A stretch of DNA of 64,000 nucleotides from the NCBI GenBank assembly GCA_020055645.1, contig CM034549.1:17381930-17445929 (forward strand). The letters run 5' to 3'. The notes beneath the pieces are model-generated. The model searched no databases, had not been told where the DNA came from, and was given only the letters and a program-made list of their open reading frames with translations. Origin of the DNA: Tomocerus qinae. Taxonomy: Eukaryota > Arthropoda > Collembola > Entomobryomorpha > Tomoceridae. This document shows positions 18,028 to 28,812 of the stretch, in pieces. Both the position numbers and the translations under genes were made by a program. Within the stretch, counting starts at the first letter, position 1, and every line of letters begins with the position of its first letter.

Positions 18028-19695
18028 GTTAATTCAACTAACATTTTTTGAATTTTAATTCTAGTTCTTGGCAATATCTACATAGATGTTCACGATGAGA
18101 GTTTCTAGTTCTCTTTAACCCAAAGTAAATATGGGAAAGAGTAAGTATTAAAAATTGGAGTAGACAACAAATGTACAAGCACGGATTCCGGAAACCTCGC
18201 CGGAAATTGGATCATTAAATTGATCGGAATCATAAGTAATAGAGTTGTCAGTCTACATGTTATCTTCTAGTTGGTACAATCTATAGTTATGATTGCGTGG
18301 TGATGTATACTTGACAAAAATAAGAAAACATAAGGTCACATGTCATCGATGCTTGTAAACTTGACATTTGTTACTTTACTGCATAATTAAATGAAAATAT
18401 TGTACACGTATTAGTACAATTACGATTACACAGCATATTTTTGGCCTTTTTTCAGAATGCAAATGCATTAAAATGCAGAATTTATTCAGGTACCTAATTT
18501 AACTCATTTATGCTGTATTGAATTAACAGTATGGTTAATGGACATTTAATTTCAGTGTGCAAAGTATCATTAATGGTGACTACGAAGTATAAACATTTTG
18601 CCAAAGATAAGAAAATAATTTCCTACCCAATTTTTATAAGTCTGCAGATGTATTGTCCAATCTAAGACAAAATATTTCCATGAGTGGGTATTAATGGGCT
18701 TGGTAAGCACTTCTAGAAAGGAAAACTTAGACATTTTATGCTGCTATCTATTATACTGCCGATTTGGGTCAATTCTTTCGATGTCACCAGAAGTAGAACA
18801 AAGGTGCACTTTCTGCTCTAATCTACTTTCCAATACTCAGTTTGATCATGGTCACTCTATAGGTATAAGACATACCACTATAAGAACCGAACAGTATATT
18901 GATCTACTATTATGTTTGTTCTTTGGGCTAAGGATTTTCAGACTCCATAACGTTTATGGAATGAATAGTTTAACAATTATGTTGTTTGAATATAAAATAT
19001 CTTTAGAGCCTTAAAACCCCTTGATATACATATATGTTAGTTACGTTAGATGTTACAGATCTATGAGTTACATTTTTTACACACACTATCTTTGTATGGA
19101 CTTCCATTTCCGTTTTTGTATCATTTGTAATACTGCATTGGATTTCCAACAGCTTGCTTACTTATTTCCAAGAATGATTTATTGCATTAAATAATAATGG
19201 CAAGTTGAGTGAAGCTAACAAATTACCAAGAAATTACGACTCACTATTGCACGAACTACACTATTACTGTTGCACTTGCGTTGCAACAATGAATGTAAGT
19301 AAATGCAGAATTCGCCTTTTACGTTCATTTGTATTCTGCTTTGAGGGTTTGATATATTTCTTGCATAAATATTCTGCTTCATTGAGCCTCGTGCACTACC
19401 AGGGCTCATTTCCTGAAAGACATTGCTAACAATAATTCCTGCTGCATTATGTAAAACATACGCCGGGTATCGTTCTGAATGTCTGAATTAAAATATTTGT
19501 ATCCATATTTCGAGTAGATCCAATAGGAACAACATATATCATTTATTATAAAAGAGATTTTCAGTACAGATAAGCACCAAAGCAGTGATAGACCAACCCT
19601 AACCACACCTACCACAGAGATAATAGAATATTGAGGCAGAAAAGTAAAAGCTACTTAATAAAATGGCTAAATATAATTTAGAGTAAAGAATTGAT
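18028..19695. other. Intergenic, no gene seen
   Basis: Spacer between the channel start and the alkaline phosphatase stop. It should hold the channel promoter. A 106-codon open frame at 18694-19014 and others shorter have no recognisable motif, no splice partners and ordinary AT-rich composition, so none is called. Confidence 0.55.
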
Positions 19696-21959
19696 TCAAG
19701 GTGGACTTTCAGATGAATTATCACAATAAGGATTGTGCATCCCCTTTCCTAAACAAGCAGCATAGCCCATTACATGAGGAATATAATTTTGCTGTTGAAC
19801 TCCAGTAAGTAAATGCGAGAAAGGTCCCCGAGAATAAATCAATACATCGTCTCCTCCGTGAGTTTCTGACTCTAAATGAAGACCTGTCATTTGCCGATAA
19901 TCAGGACTTACTAAAAATAGAAAAAGACACGTGCAAATTTAATTTAGTACTTACGAATATAGCATATATGTATCTTTTAGAAGCATTAAGTTCTGATGTC
20001 AATCTAGTATTTGGCGTACGGACAAATATACTTACTGAGATTGTCGTTACTCATGTCATATCTGTAACCATTTTCGTCTGGTGTCTTAAAGCCTGAAATA
20101 AATCAATTAGGAGAGTTAATGAAATGGGAAACTATAAAGAAAATCAATTAGAAAGATTAAAAACTCCACCTGGACCATTAGCATAACTAAGAGTACTGTA
20201 AGGCAATTCATCATCATCGGAATATCCAGCAAATCCAAGAATAGGATTTCCTCTTCGAGGATAACCACTAATTGTCATTGTATGAGAATGATCTGCAGTG
20301 ACCACAGTAAGTGTATCAGAGTCAGATGTTAATTTGCTTGCTGTTTCAACAGCCAAGTCTAATGCCAGAGTTTCCACAAGAGCCTTCTGTGCTTTCGTTG
20401 CATGATGAGCATGATCAATCCTGCCCCCTAAACACAATCATTCTTTTAGTACTTGGTCAAAATATATTTTTCTCCCTACAGAAGATTTCTACCTTCAACA
20501 AACAAAAAGAACCCTTTAGGATTTTTGCTCAAGATGTCAATAGCCACTTTTGTCATTTCTGCAATAGTTGGTTCCAAATTCGGATCCGCGTCTGTCAGGA
20601 AGTCCATGTGATCGTAGCTGAAAAGACCTTTAGGACAATGTACCAGAAGAAAATGTCAGTAATCTAAATTAAGCACAATACTCTCTCTGATCTTCTAAAG
20701 TAATTACCAAGTAAATAATCTGTCTGAACTGGATCTACTTCAAGTAACGTATCTTTGTTCCACACATATTTCGATGCTTCTTTGGGCTTCAGCTTTTGCC
20801 ACATCTTGATAAGATTCTTTCCGTCACGTCTTCTGCCAGGCTGTTTCGTTTCTATATCATTAACACTCGTAGGGGTAAATTCCCGTCTACCACCTCCAAG
20901 AATAACCTTTTATAATAAACATCGCATGCAACATAAAATATTTTTAGCATGCATTTCTATATAGAATACTGTAAATAATGTACATAGATATTATAAAAGC
21001 ATAAACAAGTACATTAATTTTTCGTCCAACATCTCCAAGAATTAGTTGTTCCGCAATATCGTCACAAAAATTAGAATCTATTTCAGAATCTTTCATTTTC
21101 TTGTCACTCTCCCAAGTTCTATCTGCAATATGGCTGTAGGTACCTGCTGGACTTGCATGAGTTACTCTAGTTGTGGTAACTATCCCAGTAGATTTCCCTG
21201 CTGCCTATCCATGTCCAAATAAAACCGGATTAGAGTATCGACAAAGTTGAAAATCTTATCACTCTTGTGCGGTTGATTCAATAAAAATTAACATTACATC
21301 ATTTTTAAAAAGCTAGGATCTAATAATATTTCTTCTACTATTAAATAAGTTGTAATAAATTTTCTAAACGGCAATTTGTTGGATCAAATATAAATTCAAG
21401 AAATTAGTCTAAATTGAAAATGAAAATTACCTGCGCCCAAGCAAGTATACTTTTGGCATGATTGGTGATATTCATTTGAGCACGACAATCTCTATAGCGT
21501 ACATTCGGAGTTAATCCAATTGTTTGGATATTTCCTTTTGTTCCACTTAAATAGGCAGTGGCTGAACAGGCAGAGTCGGCAACTTGACCGTCTACACAAA
21601 AGGTCTGTATAAATCATAATTAGTGTTTTGCAAAGTGAATTGGGTTTAGCTAAGATAGTTATTCATACTTTAGAGACAGCAACATGCGGAAATGTTTCAA
21701 AATGTAATTCAGCTTCCTCTCCTCCATAAATAGATCCTTCAAGTTGTCCTTTGAATATTCTAGCAGCAGTCACTGTGGCTGAGCTCATTCCATCGCCCAG
21801 GAACATTATTACATTCTTTGCTGCTTTCTCTATCTTGTCAACAACCCCCAACTGCTTCCTTAGACTGCTTTGGCCTTCCTTGTACCAATATCTTGGGTCT
21901 GAGGTAACTATCATGATCACGCAATAAAAGACACAAAAACTAATAACCGATCCAATCAT
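19696..21959 (-). CDS. Alkaline phosphatase, secreted
   Basis: Zinc/magnesium phosphomonoesterase of the secretory pathway. Eight exons: 21959-21669, 21604-21431, 21204-21013, 20906-20708, 20627-20493, 20427-20170, 20092-20036, 19910-19696; 1521 nt, 506 aa. An N-terminal signal peptide (MIGSVISFCVFYCVIMIVTS) precedes YWYKEGQ. Metal and catalytic motifs are present: NVIMFLGDGMSSATV, VADSACSATAYLSG (active-site Ser), GIVTTTRVTHASPAGTY, VILGGGRR, FFLFVEGGRIDHAHH, TADHSH and THGGDDV. The chain ends in SSESPP without the hydrophobic tail that signals GPI anchoring in most animal ALPs, so this form may be soluble or use an alternative last exon. Its start lies only 46 bp below the stop of a small secreted-protein gene on the same strand. 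Confidence 0.95.
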
Positions 21960-22005
21960 ATCAGAAAATCAAATTAGACTTCGGCAAGAGCACCTTTAAT
22001 TGAAT

Positions 22006-22368
22006 TTATAATGGAAACGGCACTAATCGTGTAATATCACCTTGTGATTTTGTATTTGGACCAGCCCGATATTTTGGATTTGGCCTTGCTATTGGCAAGT
22101 GCATGATTTCATCAAAATCTCCTGCAAGAACAATATTATGCTTTTCATTTTCTGTTTTCTGTTTCCTAATACTTTTATATAGAAGTTGGGTACAAATTGA
22201 TATCATGTAAAATGCAATATGTAATTAAATCTAACCTTGATAACTGTTTTTATGCTGTCTAATGGCATATTTTGCAGGATTGGCCTTGACATTGTTTATT
22301 TCTAAACCAATTTGTAAGATAATCACTAGATTGATAGCGAAAATTCTGTATTTGCTTAGAAAATACAT
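22006..22368 (-). CDS. Small secreted protein, 82 aa, unknown
   Basis: Two exons, 22368-22236 and 22121-22006, joined in frame across a GT-AG intron of 114 bp; 82 aa. Residues 1-29 form a signal peptide (hydrophobic core FAINLVIILQIGL, then NNVKANPAKY). The mature part is short and rich in Pro, Asn and basic residues (RPNPKYRAGPNTKSQ) and ends LVPFPL. There is no cysteine and no dibasic cleavage pattern I recognise, so calling it a neuropeptide or an antimicrobial peptide would be a guess. The next gene on the same strand, alkaline phosphatase, starts 46 bp later. Consistent splice sites plus a signal peptide make it more than a chance frame, but no family is known to me. Confidence 0.62.
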
Positions 22369-23784
22369 TTTGCCTTTTAATGGCACAAATCAACCCGTAA
22401 ATTGGCAAATAATAAATTAATTATAGTAAGAGTATTAGAATTTGACTTCAATTTCCATGCTAAACTCACTTTGATTGAACTCTTAAGATGTAATACTTGC
22501 AGTAAAAATGGAGAAACTACACTAGAACCTAACAAGTGTAAATACTGATTAAAGAACAGTCATTATTAGTTACGTAATTAATTATTCCGGCTGGGCATAG
22601 GGCATGAAAGCAATAAAATTCATTGTTATACAACCATACTTCGTAAATATTCATGTTTGCTTCCATACATCCATAAATTCGAATACTCTCGACAAAAGTA
22701 TACATCTCTAGAAAGACATCTAAATGTTAATATTAACATGGTCCAATTCCTTGCCTTCATACAAAATATTGGCCTATTTAGTGTACTCAAAGTACTGCTA
22801 TATAGCATAGATACGAATTTAGATGAAAATTTCTAACAAAGCCACCAGTACAAAATTTCATGAAATAAAAGTACTAGACGACAAAACGGTCTTTTCTCAC
22901 TCATAATTTTTTACACCACTAATTAATATCGCCTCCGATCCGAAGAATCTAGAGTTAAAAATGTTTGCCTGCTTTACAGATACCTTGTATTGTATATTCA
23001 TAACATTTGCGAGCTTGAGGTTAATAAACTCAATTAGTAATCTGCTGCAAAAGGTATTCATTACACTACAAAAATATTAACGCAAGTGTATTGTGAGCAT
23101 TGATGCAGAAATAAGTTTATAAACACAAGAAAACGTAAAGCAATATTTTGTACTCCGATAACGTATTGAAAATTCCTTCTGTTACATACAAATATAAGAT
23201 AACTATTATATCTACATTAAGTCAAAACAGGACAGTTTTATTTTATACATAAAAATAATGTCCATAACATATTAAAAAGATTTGCAACTACAGGAAGAAA
23301 TAACCAAATACATTATGATAACCCAAGACCCTCAAGCCTATGGTATGCATTCACTATGTAATTCCCAAATCATAACTTATCTAAAATGATCTTTCCATTT
23401 ATACAGAATAAAAACGATGTGCATTCTGTCTGGGTTATGTCGTCATGCAGTGAGATTGAGAATCCAAGGGAACTTGATGATGAGAGAGAATATTGTAACA
23501 AGTGCTATAAAGTATTTATAAGTTTAAGTTTGTCATTCATATGAGAATTGGTTGAAGTTATCAAAGATCATAAGGAAGATTACCAGCACCAACAGCATGA
23601 AAACATGAATCAAGGACCACTAAATCCAGAGCAAAAGTTTCACTTGAAACTCGAGTCTTCCTAACTTTGTAGCAAAACAACATTCAAGCTTATTCTGCAG
23701 ATCAGATTGAATAAAATTAAACCTTGGTCGCGGTAGGATAAAATTGCCGGACGAGAACCGGGGAATAAAACTACGACTAGTAGT
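22369..23784. other. Intergenic, no gene seen
   Basis: Divergent promoter region between the small secreted-protein gene (minus) and the NATD1-like gene (plus). AT-rich, no tRNA, no repeat or coding exon supported. Confidence 0.55.
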
Positions 23785-24863
23785 ATGAATTCTCTAAGAC
23801 ACATTTCATTTTTTGCAAACAAAATTTTAGCGAACAAACCACTTTTCCCATTAGCATTAGCAATGGCAAACGAATTCTCTACATCGTCCTTAAATGTTGA
23901 GCATGATGTCAACGAAAGCCGATTCTTCGTAAAACTTGGCACGGGTAAGAAAACAATTTTTCCTGAAAGCTAAACGATAACATTTCCACTGCCAGGCCAG
24001 GATTGTCTTTAAAGACTATAATAATATAATGTAATGTAAGGAGAAAAATCATGTTTACTTTTATCTATATTCTTTTTCCAAATTAGGAACTCTTAAAAAG
24101 TAATCTGTACTTCTATATACCTTAAAAATCACCCTCACTGACCATTTATTTTGGTGACATTATATTAGATTATTTTAGTAGCTTCTAGCTTATTGCACTA
24201 ATTTTTTGCATAGGTAAATAAAATAGATATGAGAAGTCTTAAAATTGTGTTTTTGTCATATTTTACAACCTTTTTCACTTAAAATGTGTTATACCAGAAC
24301 AAGGGCAATTTTTTGTTCTGATGCTGGCTATATTTAGTTATTTTTGTCTTGTCATGTATAAATTGATTAGCATACCATTTAATGTTGTATTTTTTACTTC
24401 AATTGTGTTACGAACATCGGCCTTTTGTTACTCTTATTTTACAGAAACAGCATTCTTATCATACACAGAAGATCCTCCAGGGGTTTTCGATTTAGAACAC
24501 ACATGGGTCCCAACGACTCTAAGAGGAAAAGGAATAGCTGAGAAATTGGCTCAGGTTAGATTACATTTTCAACCAAAGTATCTATATAATATTAATTCCT
24601 TCCTTCTCCATATTTTGATTATTAAAAGTGTGAGCTCAATAAAGTCAAAGTACACTGCTTTCTTATATCTAAGTACCATTTAGTAAGCTACGATGTTAAG
24701 AATATAAGAATATTAATATGAGTCTGATTTTTGGTACATATAGGAGGCATTTGACTACATAGCCAAAAACAATAAGAAAATGATCTTGACGTGCACATAC
24801 CTAGTCCATTTTGAGAAGAAAATGGCAAACCCAGAGTACAAGCAATATATAATCTCACGATGA
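23785..24863 (+). CDS. NATD1-like GNAT acetyltransferase-fold protein
   Basis: Small one-domain protein of the Gcn5-related N-acetyltransferase-like family typified by human NATD1. Exons 23785-23944, 24445-24554, 24744-24863; 390 nt, 129 aa. The core is FLSYTEDPPGVFDLEHTWVP, then the acetyl-CoA-binding loop TTLRGKGIAEKLAQ (R-G-x-G-x-A) and the end with TCTYLVHFEKK..NPEYKQY, matching NATD1 order. Residues 1-34 (MNSLRHISFFANKILANKP..) are basic and hydroxylated without acidic residues, like a mitochondrial presequence; other members lack it or vary there. Substrate is unknown for this family. AATAAA at 25043-25048 overlaps the 3' end of the convergent gene. Confidence 0.9.
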
Positions 24864-25080
24864 ATTTAATTTACAAACAAACACAAACCGGCAATACACT
24901 TTTTGCACAAACAATAAATTCAAGCCAGTTTAAGCAAATTTTATAATACCAAATTATTTTATTATGTATCCCAAGACTTATACCATTTTACGAAACTCAT
25001 ACTGTTATGTAACAAATCTTTTTGAATTGAAATGTATTATCAAATAAAATTTTAGTGAATTAATTTTGGTTTTCAACTTT

Positions 25081-26593
25081 TCACAAAAGTTTCATGCCAC
25101 GTTCTACCATGGCGTGAGGCTGTCCCATTACTTCCGTATCAAATGGATGGCCTAGGTAATCATCAAATCCGATCATTTCGTCGCGACCTGTGTCCAGACA
25201 AAAATATGTAAAAACATCTTTACTCTACATAAACATAATCTTTTAAACATAAAGTGGGACATGCGCATGGAATTCTTTCACCATTCTTGTTTGAACATAA
25301 AAATATCTATAGTTTTTTAAGAAAAGTATATCATTGTATGACAAACACATAAGATCCATAGAAGTAAGTAATTCTTCAAATAATATTTAATTACCAGTAA
25401 GAACATTAAGCGACGCATTGTGACGAGGTAAAAATGGTAAGTGGCCATTTTTTGAAACAATTTTTCTTTCCATTTGAAGACGTAAAGGAGCATGCATCCC
25501 TTGGACCTTTCTTGCCATTGTTAATTCCAACTGCTCTTGATTAATGCGAAACTAGACAAAAACACAAAATGTTGTACTTAAAACAAAATAAGTTGCGACT
25601 TTATTCGATATTGCAAAAGTAGTGTATAATATTATTGTTATCTCACCACTTTCTCAGACTGCTCTAAGGGATGAGTCGCCACCAACTTCTTGCCCTTAGA
25701 TTTGGCTGCAAGGCTAATCAAAACCCACAAATAATACCAAATAATATATTAATTTTTACATCACAAAACAATAAATTTTTACATCATATCATAATAACTG
25801 TTTTAAGTGTTTTAATTTACATGCTAGCTTTAAATATACTACTAATTGCTTTACTAATATTGCCACTTTCAAAATGCTATTTCGGAGTTTCGGATCGGAG
25901 TACTGACTATTGACTGACACTTATGGAATGCAGAATTGAAAAATCGTACACCAATCATCAAGCACACCCTTTTTTCAGCTCCAATCCAACTACCCAATTA
26001 AAAATATAAATCCATAATACTTTACTTTAATACCTTAATTTAAACTACTAATATTAGTGTATTTGCATTGCACTACCAGTTAAGACTTACGTATAATTAC
26101 CACACTATTACATAAGTTGCTTTTAAGATGCTGGTTTCCCGTATTTTGGAAATCTTGGCATATTGATATTGAATAGCTCTCAAACTCAGAATTAAAGACA
26201 ATATTAATAATACAAGCTCATGACTAATGGACCTAATGTTCAAGTGACCTCAACTCTGTCATTTTGGTTGCCTCATCACCCTAATTGCAGGCAAATGGGA
26301 TGGGGACGCTTTTACAAAAGGTCTAGTTGCTGTACTAAGTACTAATTGACCATTTGTTGTTTGTAGGTCCTAAAGACTCGTATATATCACACATTAATAT
26401 TACACAGCACATAAAAATGTGACATTTATTAATATCTAACCTACTATACACTAACGTAACATTAACCTAAACCACATTTCTTGGCCATTTTGAGAACAAA
26501 ATTATTGTAAATAATGAATAAAGGCATAAGAAATGGAAATTGATTTTGGGCTTACCCATCAATCATGGGGTCCACTAGATCGTATTTATTCAT
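25081..26593 (-). CDS. POMP: Proteasome maturation protein (POMP)
   Basis: Chaperone of 20S proteasome assembly that is itself degraded when the proteasome matures; nucleus, cytosol and ER surface. Four exons: 26593-26556, 25713-25647, 25551-25395, 25187-25081; 369 nt, 122 aa against 141 in human. The joined frame shows LVATHPLEQSE, MARKVQGMHAPLRLQMER, LPFLPRHNASLNVLTGRDE, IGFDDYLGHPFDTEVMGQPH, the family's conserved run. The N-terminus is shorter than usual. The first exon (MNKYDLVDPMIDG) fits by phase and by the D-x-M-x-x-G pattern, but is the least certain part because intron 1 is 842 bp. Poly(A) signal AATAAA on the minus strand at 24963-24958 makes its 3' UTR overlap that of the NATD1-like gene. 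Confidence 0.92.
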
Positions 26594-27662
26594 TTTTCTG
26601 AACGACAATTTAATTCTTCACTGCAACTGTGTCCTTTTGTTTGCTGGTTTCGATTTCAAAAGTTAGTGGATAGAATACAGAATACTCTGAATATTGTCAA
26701 CAAATTATGATTAAAAAACCGTTATTGATTAAATACATTTCACAATATACAAAAAGTTTCAAAAACTATCACTTCAAATAATTCAAAATTTCTTGGAAGA
26801 TTTTGTTTCTTACCTGTTATCTGTGTAGGATGAATCGCATAAACGTCAGAAACAGAACTGTTTGTTGTACATGGAAAGGATGATACTGAAATTCCGCCGA
26901 CTCATTTAGTAGATCCTTTTTGCTTGCTTGTGAAAGGGATATTTGATAAATGGCACTCTTTGGCGAGGGCACAATTTATCCATTCATAGTGCAACCGAAA
27001 CGAGACTTGTAGACTTAAGCCGTCTTTTGCATTTTGCAATCTGTAGGAAAATGTGCAAATGCAAGATAAGATATTAGATACGGTTTGTGTAGAGATCGAG
27101 ATTATCGTCTTTTTATCTTTTATTGCTAATTGCCATTAACAACAACAAAGGTGCCTGATAGAGCTTTCAATTCCCTAACATTATTTAGGGAAGGGCTGGG
27201 CAATGTATTTTGTTCAAATTCTTCCCGACCCATTGAATTAAATAGACCAAATTATATTGACATTAGTCTCAACAATTTTGGAAATGGAAGGGTGGTCCAT
27301 CCATTTCATTTTTCAATGATTGTCAAAATTAGGGAGTTATCATTTTATATGGTCTTGACCGTTACAATCGCTGCTTAGCGGAAGTATCCATCAGCAAGGT
27401 CAACTCAAATCCCAGAACTAAGTTTATCATTATCGGCAAATTCTTTGGACTTGGACATTCAGCATTTGGAGGAAAGACAAGTGCTTTAAGTGGAAACTTA
27501 AACATTAAACGTAAGCAGATAAGATGATAAAGATAAATATTACTTTTTAGAATTTAATGATGGAGAATAAATGGCTTTATGATTCGTTCATGAATAGGCT
27601 TTAAATTGTTTCTACAGGTCGCAATTTATTAGAAGTTACGTTATTCCATTTCATTAGTAACA
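26594..27662. other. Divergent promoter region POMP / PKA
   Basis: About 1.1 kb between the starts of POMP (minus) and PKA (plus). No coding exon supported; a short 82-codon frame at 27130-27378 has no features. Any 5' UTR exons of PKA would lie here. Confidence 0.55.
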
Positions 27663-28812
27663 ATGGGAAGCGCAAATGCAAAGGCTGCAGAATCTCCTGA
27701 AGGGATCAAACAATTTCTTGACAAAGCAAAAGAAGAGTTTGAGGAAAAATGGAAAGCTCCCATAGCAGGCAATGCAACTTATGATGACTTTGATCGTATG
27801 AAGACGCTTGGAACTGGGTCGTTTGGACGTGTTATGCTTGTACAGCATAAAACAACGAAAGAATACTATGCTATGAAAATATTAGACAAACAGAAAATTG
27901 TAAAACTGAAACAAGTAGAGCATACTCTGAACGAAAAGAAGATCTTGAATTCCATCAATTTCCCTTTTTTGGTTACTTTAAAATACCATTTCAAAGACAC
28001 TACCAACTTGTACATGCTTATGGAGTATATAAATGGAGGAGAAATGTTTTCTCATCTCCGTAAGCTTGGTCGGTTTAGCGAACCCCATACAAGATTTTAT
28101 GCAGCACAAATTGTAATGACGTTTGAATATCTCCACTACCTGGATTTAATCTATCGAGATTTGAAACCGGAAAACTTACTAATTGACTGTTTTGGCTACG
28201 TCAAAATGACAGACTTTGGTTTCGCAAAACGAGTGAAAGGAAGAACATGGACTCTTTGTGGAACCCCGGAGTATCTTGCTCCAGAAATTATTCTGTCAAA
28301 GGGGTACAATAAAGCTGTTGATTGGTGGGCCCTTGGAGTTTTGATCTTTGAAATGGCTGCTGGTTATCCACCTTTCTTTGCTGATCAACCCATTCAAATT
28401 TACGAAAAAATTGTTTCTGGTAAAGTTCGGTTCCCGTCTCATTTTGGAAATGACATTAAGGATCTACTAAGAAACCTTTTGCAGGCAAGTGCATATACAT
28501 TTTATTTTTTTTCAGTGGAATTCTACAATGGAAATAAGCAAGCAGTGTAACTGGGATACTATATTTATTTTTTCATTTTAGGTGGACTTGACAAAAAGGT
28601 ATGGTAATTTAAAGAATGGAGTAGAAGACATCAAAAGCCACAAGTGGTTTGCACCAACGGACTGGATTAGTTTATACTTTCGAAAAGTTGAAGCACCATT
28701 TGCTCCTAAATGCAAAGGACCAGGAGATGCTAGTAATTTTGATGACTACGAAGAAGAGCCTCTGAGAATTGCCTCTACTGAACGTTGTGCCAAAGAATTT
28801 GCCGATTTCTAA
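27663..28812 (+). CDS. cAMP-dependent protein kinase catalytic subunit
   Basis: AGC-family Ser/Thr kinase, PKA-C. Exons 27663-28484 and 28582-28812, 350 aa, the standard length. It has an N-terminal MG (myristoylation), [12 protein letters not shown] glycine loop, catalytic [17 protein letters not shown], activation loop [15 protein letters not shown] with the PDK1-target Thr, and the C-terminal FADF hydrophobic motif. The single intron starts with GC, not GT (CAG|GCAAGT), which is a known minor class. Two points are odd. There is one intron where most animal PKA-C genes have several, which suggests retroposition followed by intron gain or massive intron loss. And the tail reads LRIASTERC where the canonical IRVSINEKC carries the Ser338 autophosphorylation site, so that Ser is shifted or replaced by Ala. 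The kinase core looks fully active. Confidence 0.96.

Noticed and set aside
18694..19014. 106-codon frame between the channel and the phosphatase
   Set aside because: No family features, no conserved composition and no splice partners.
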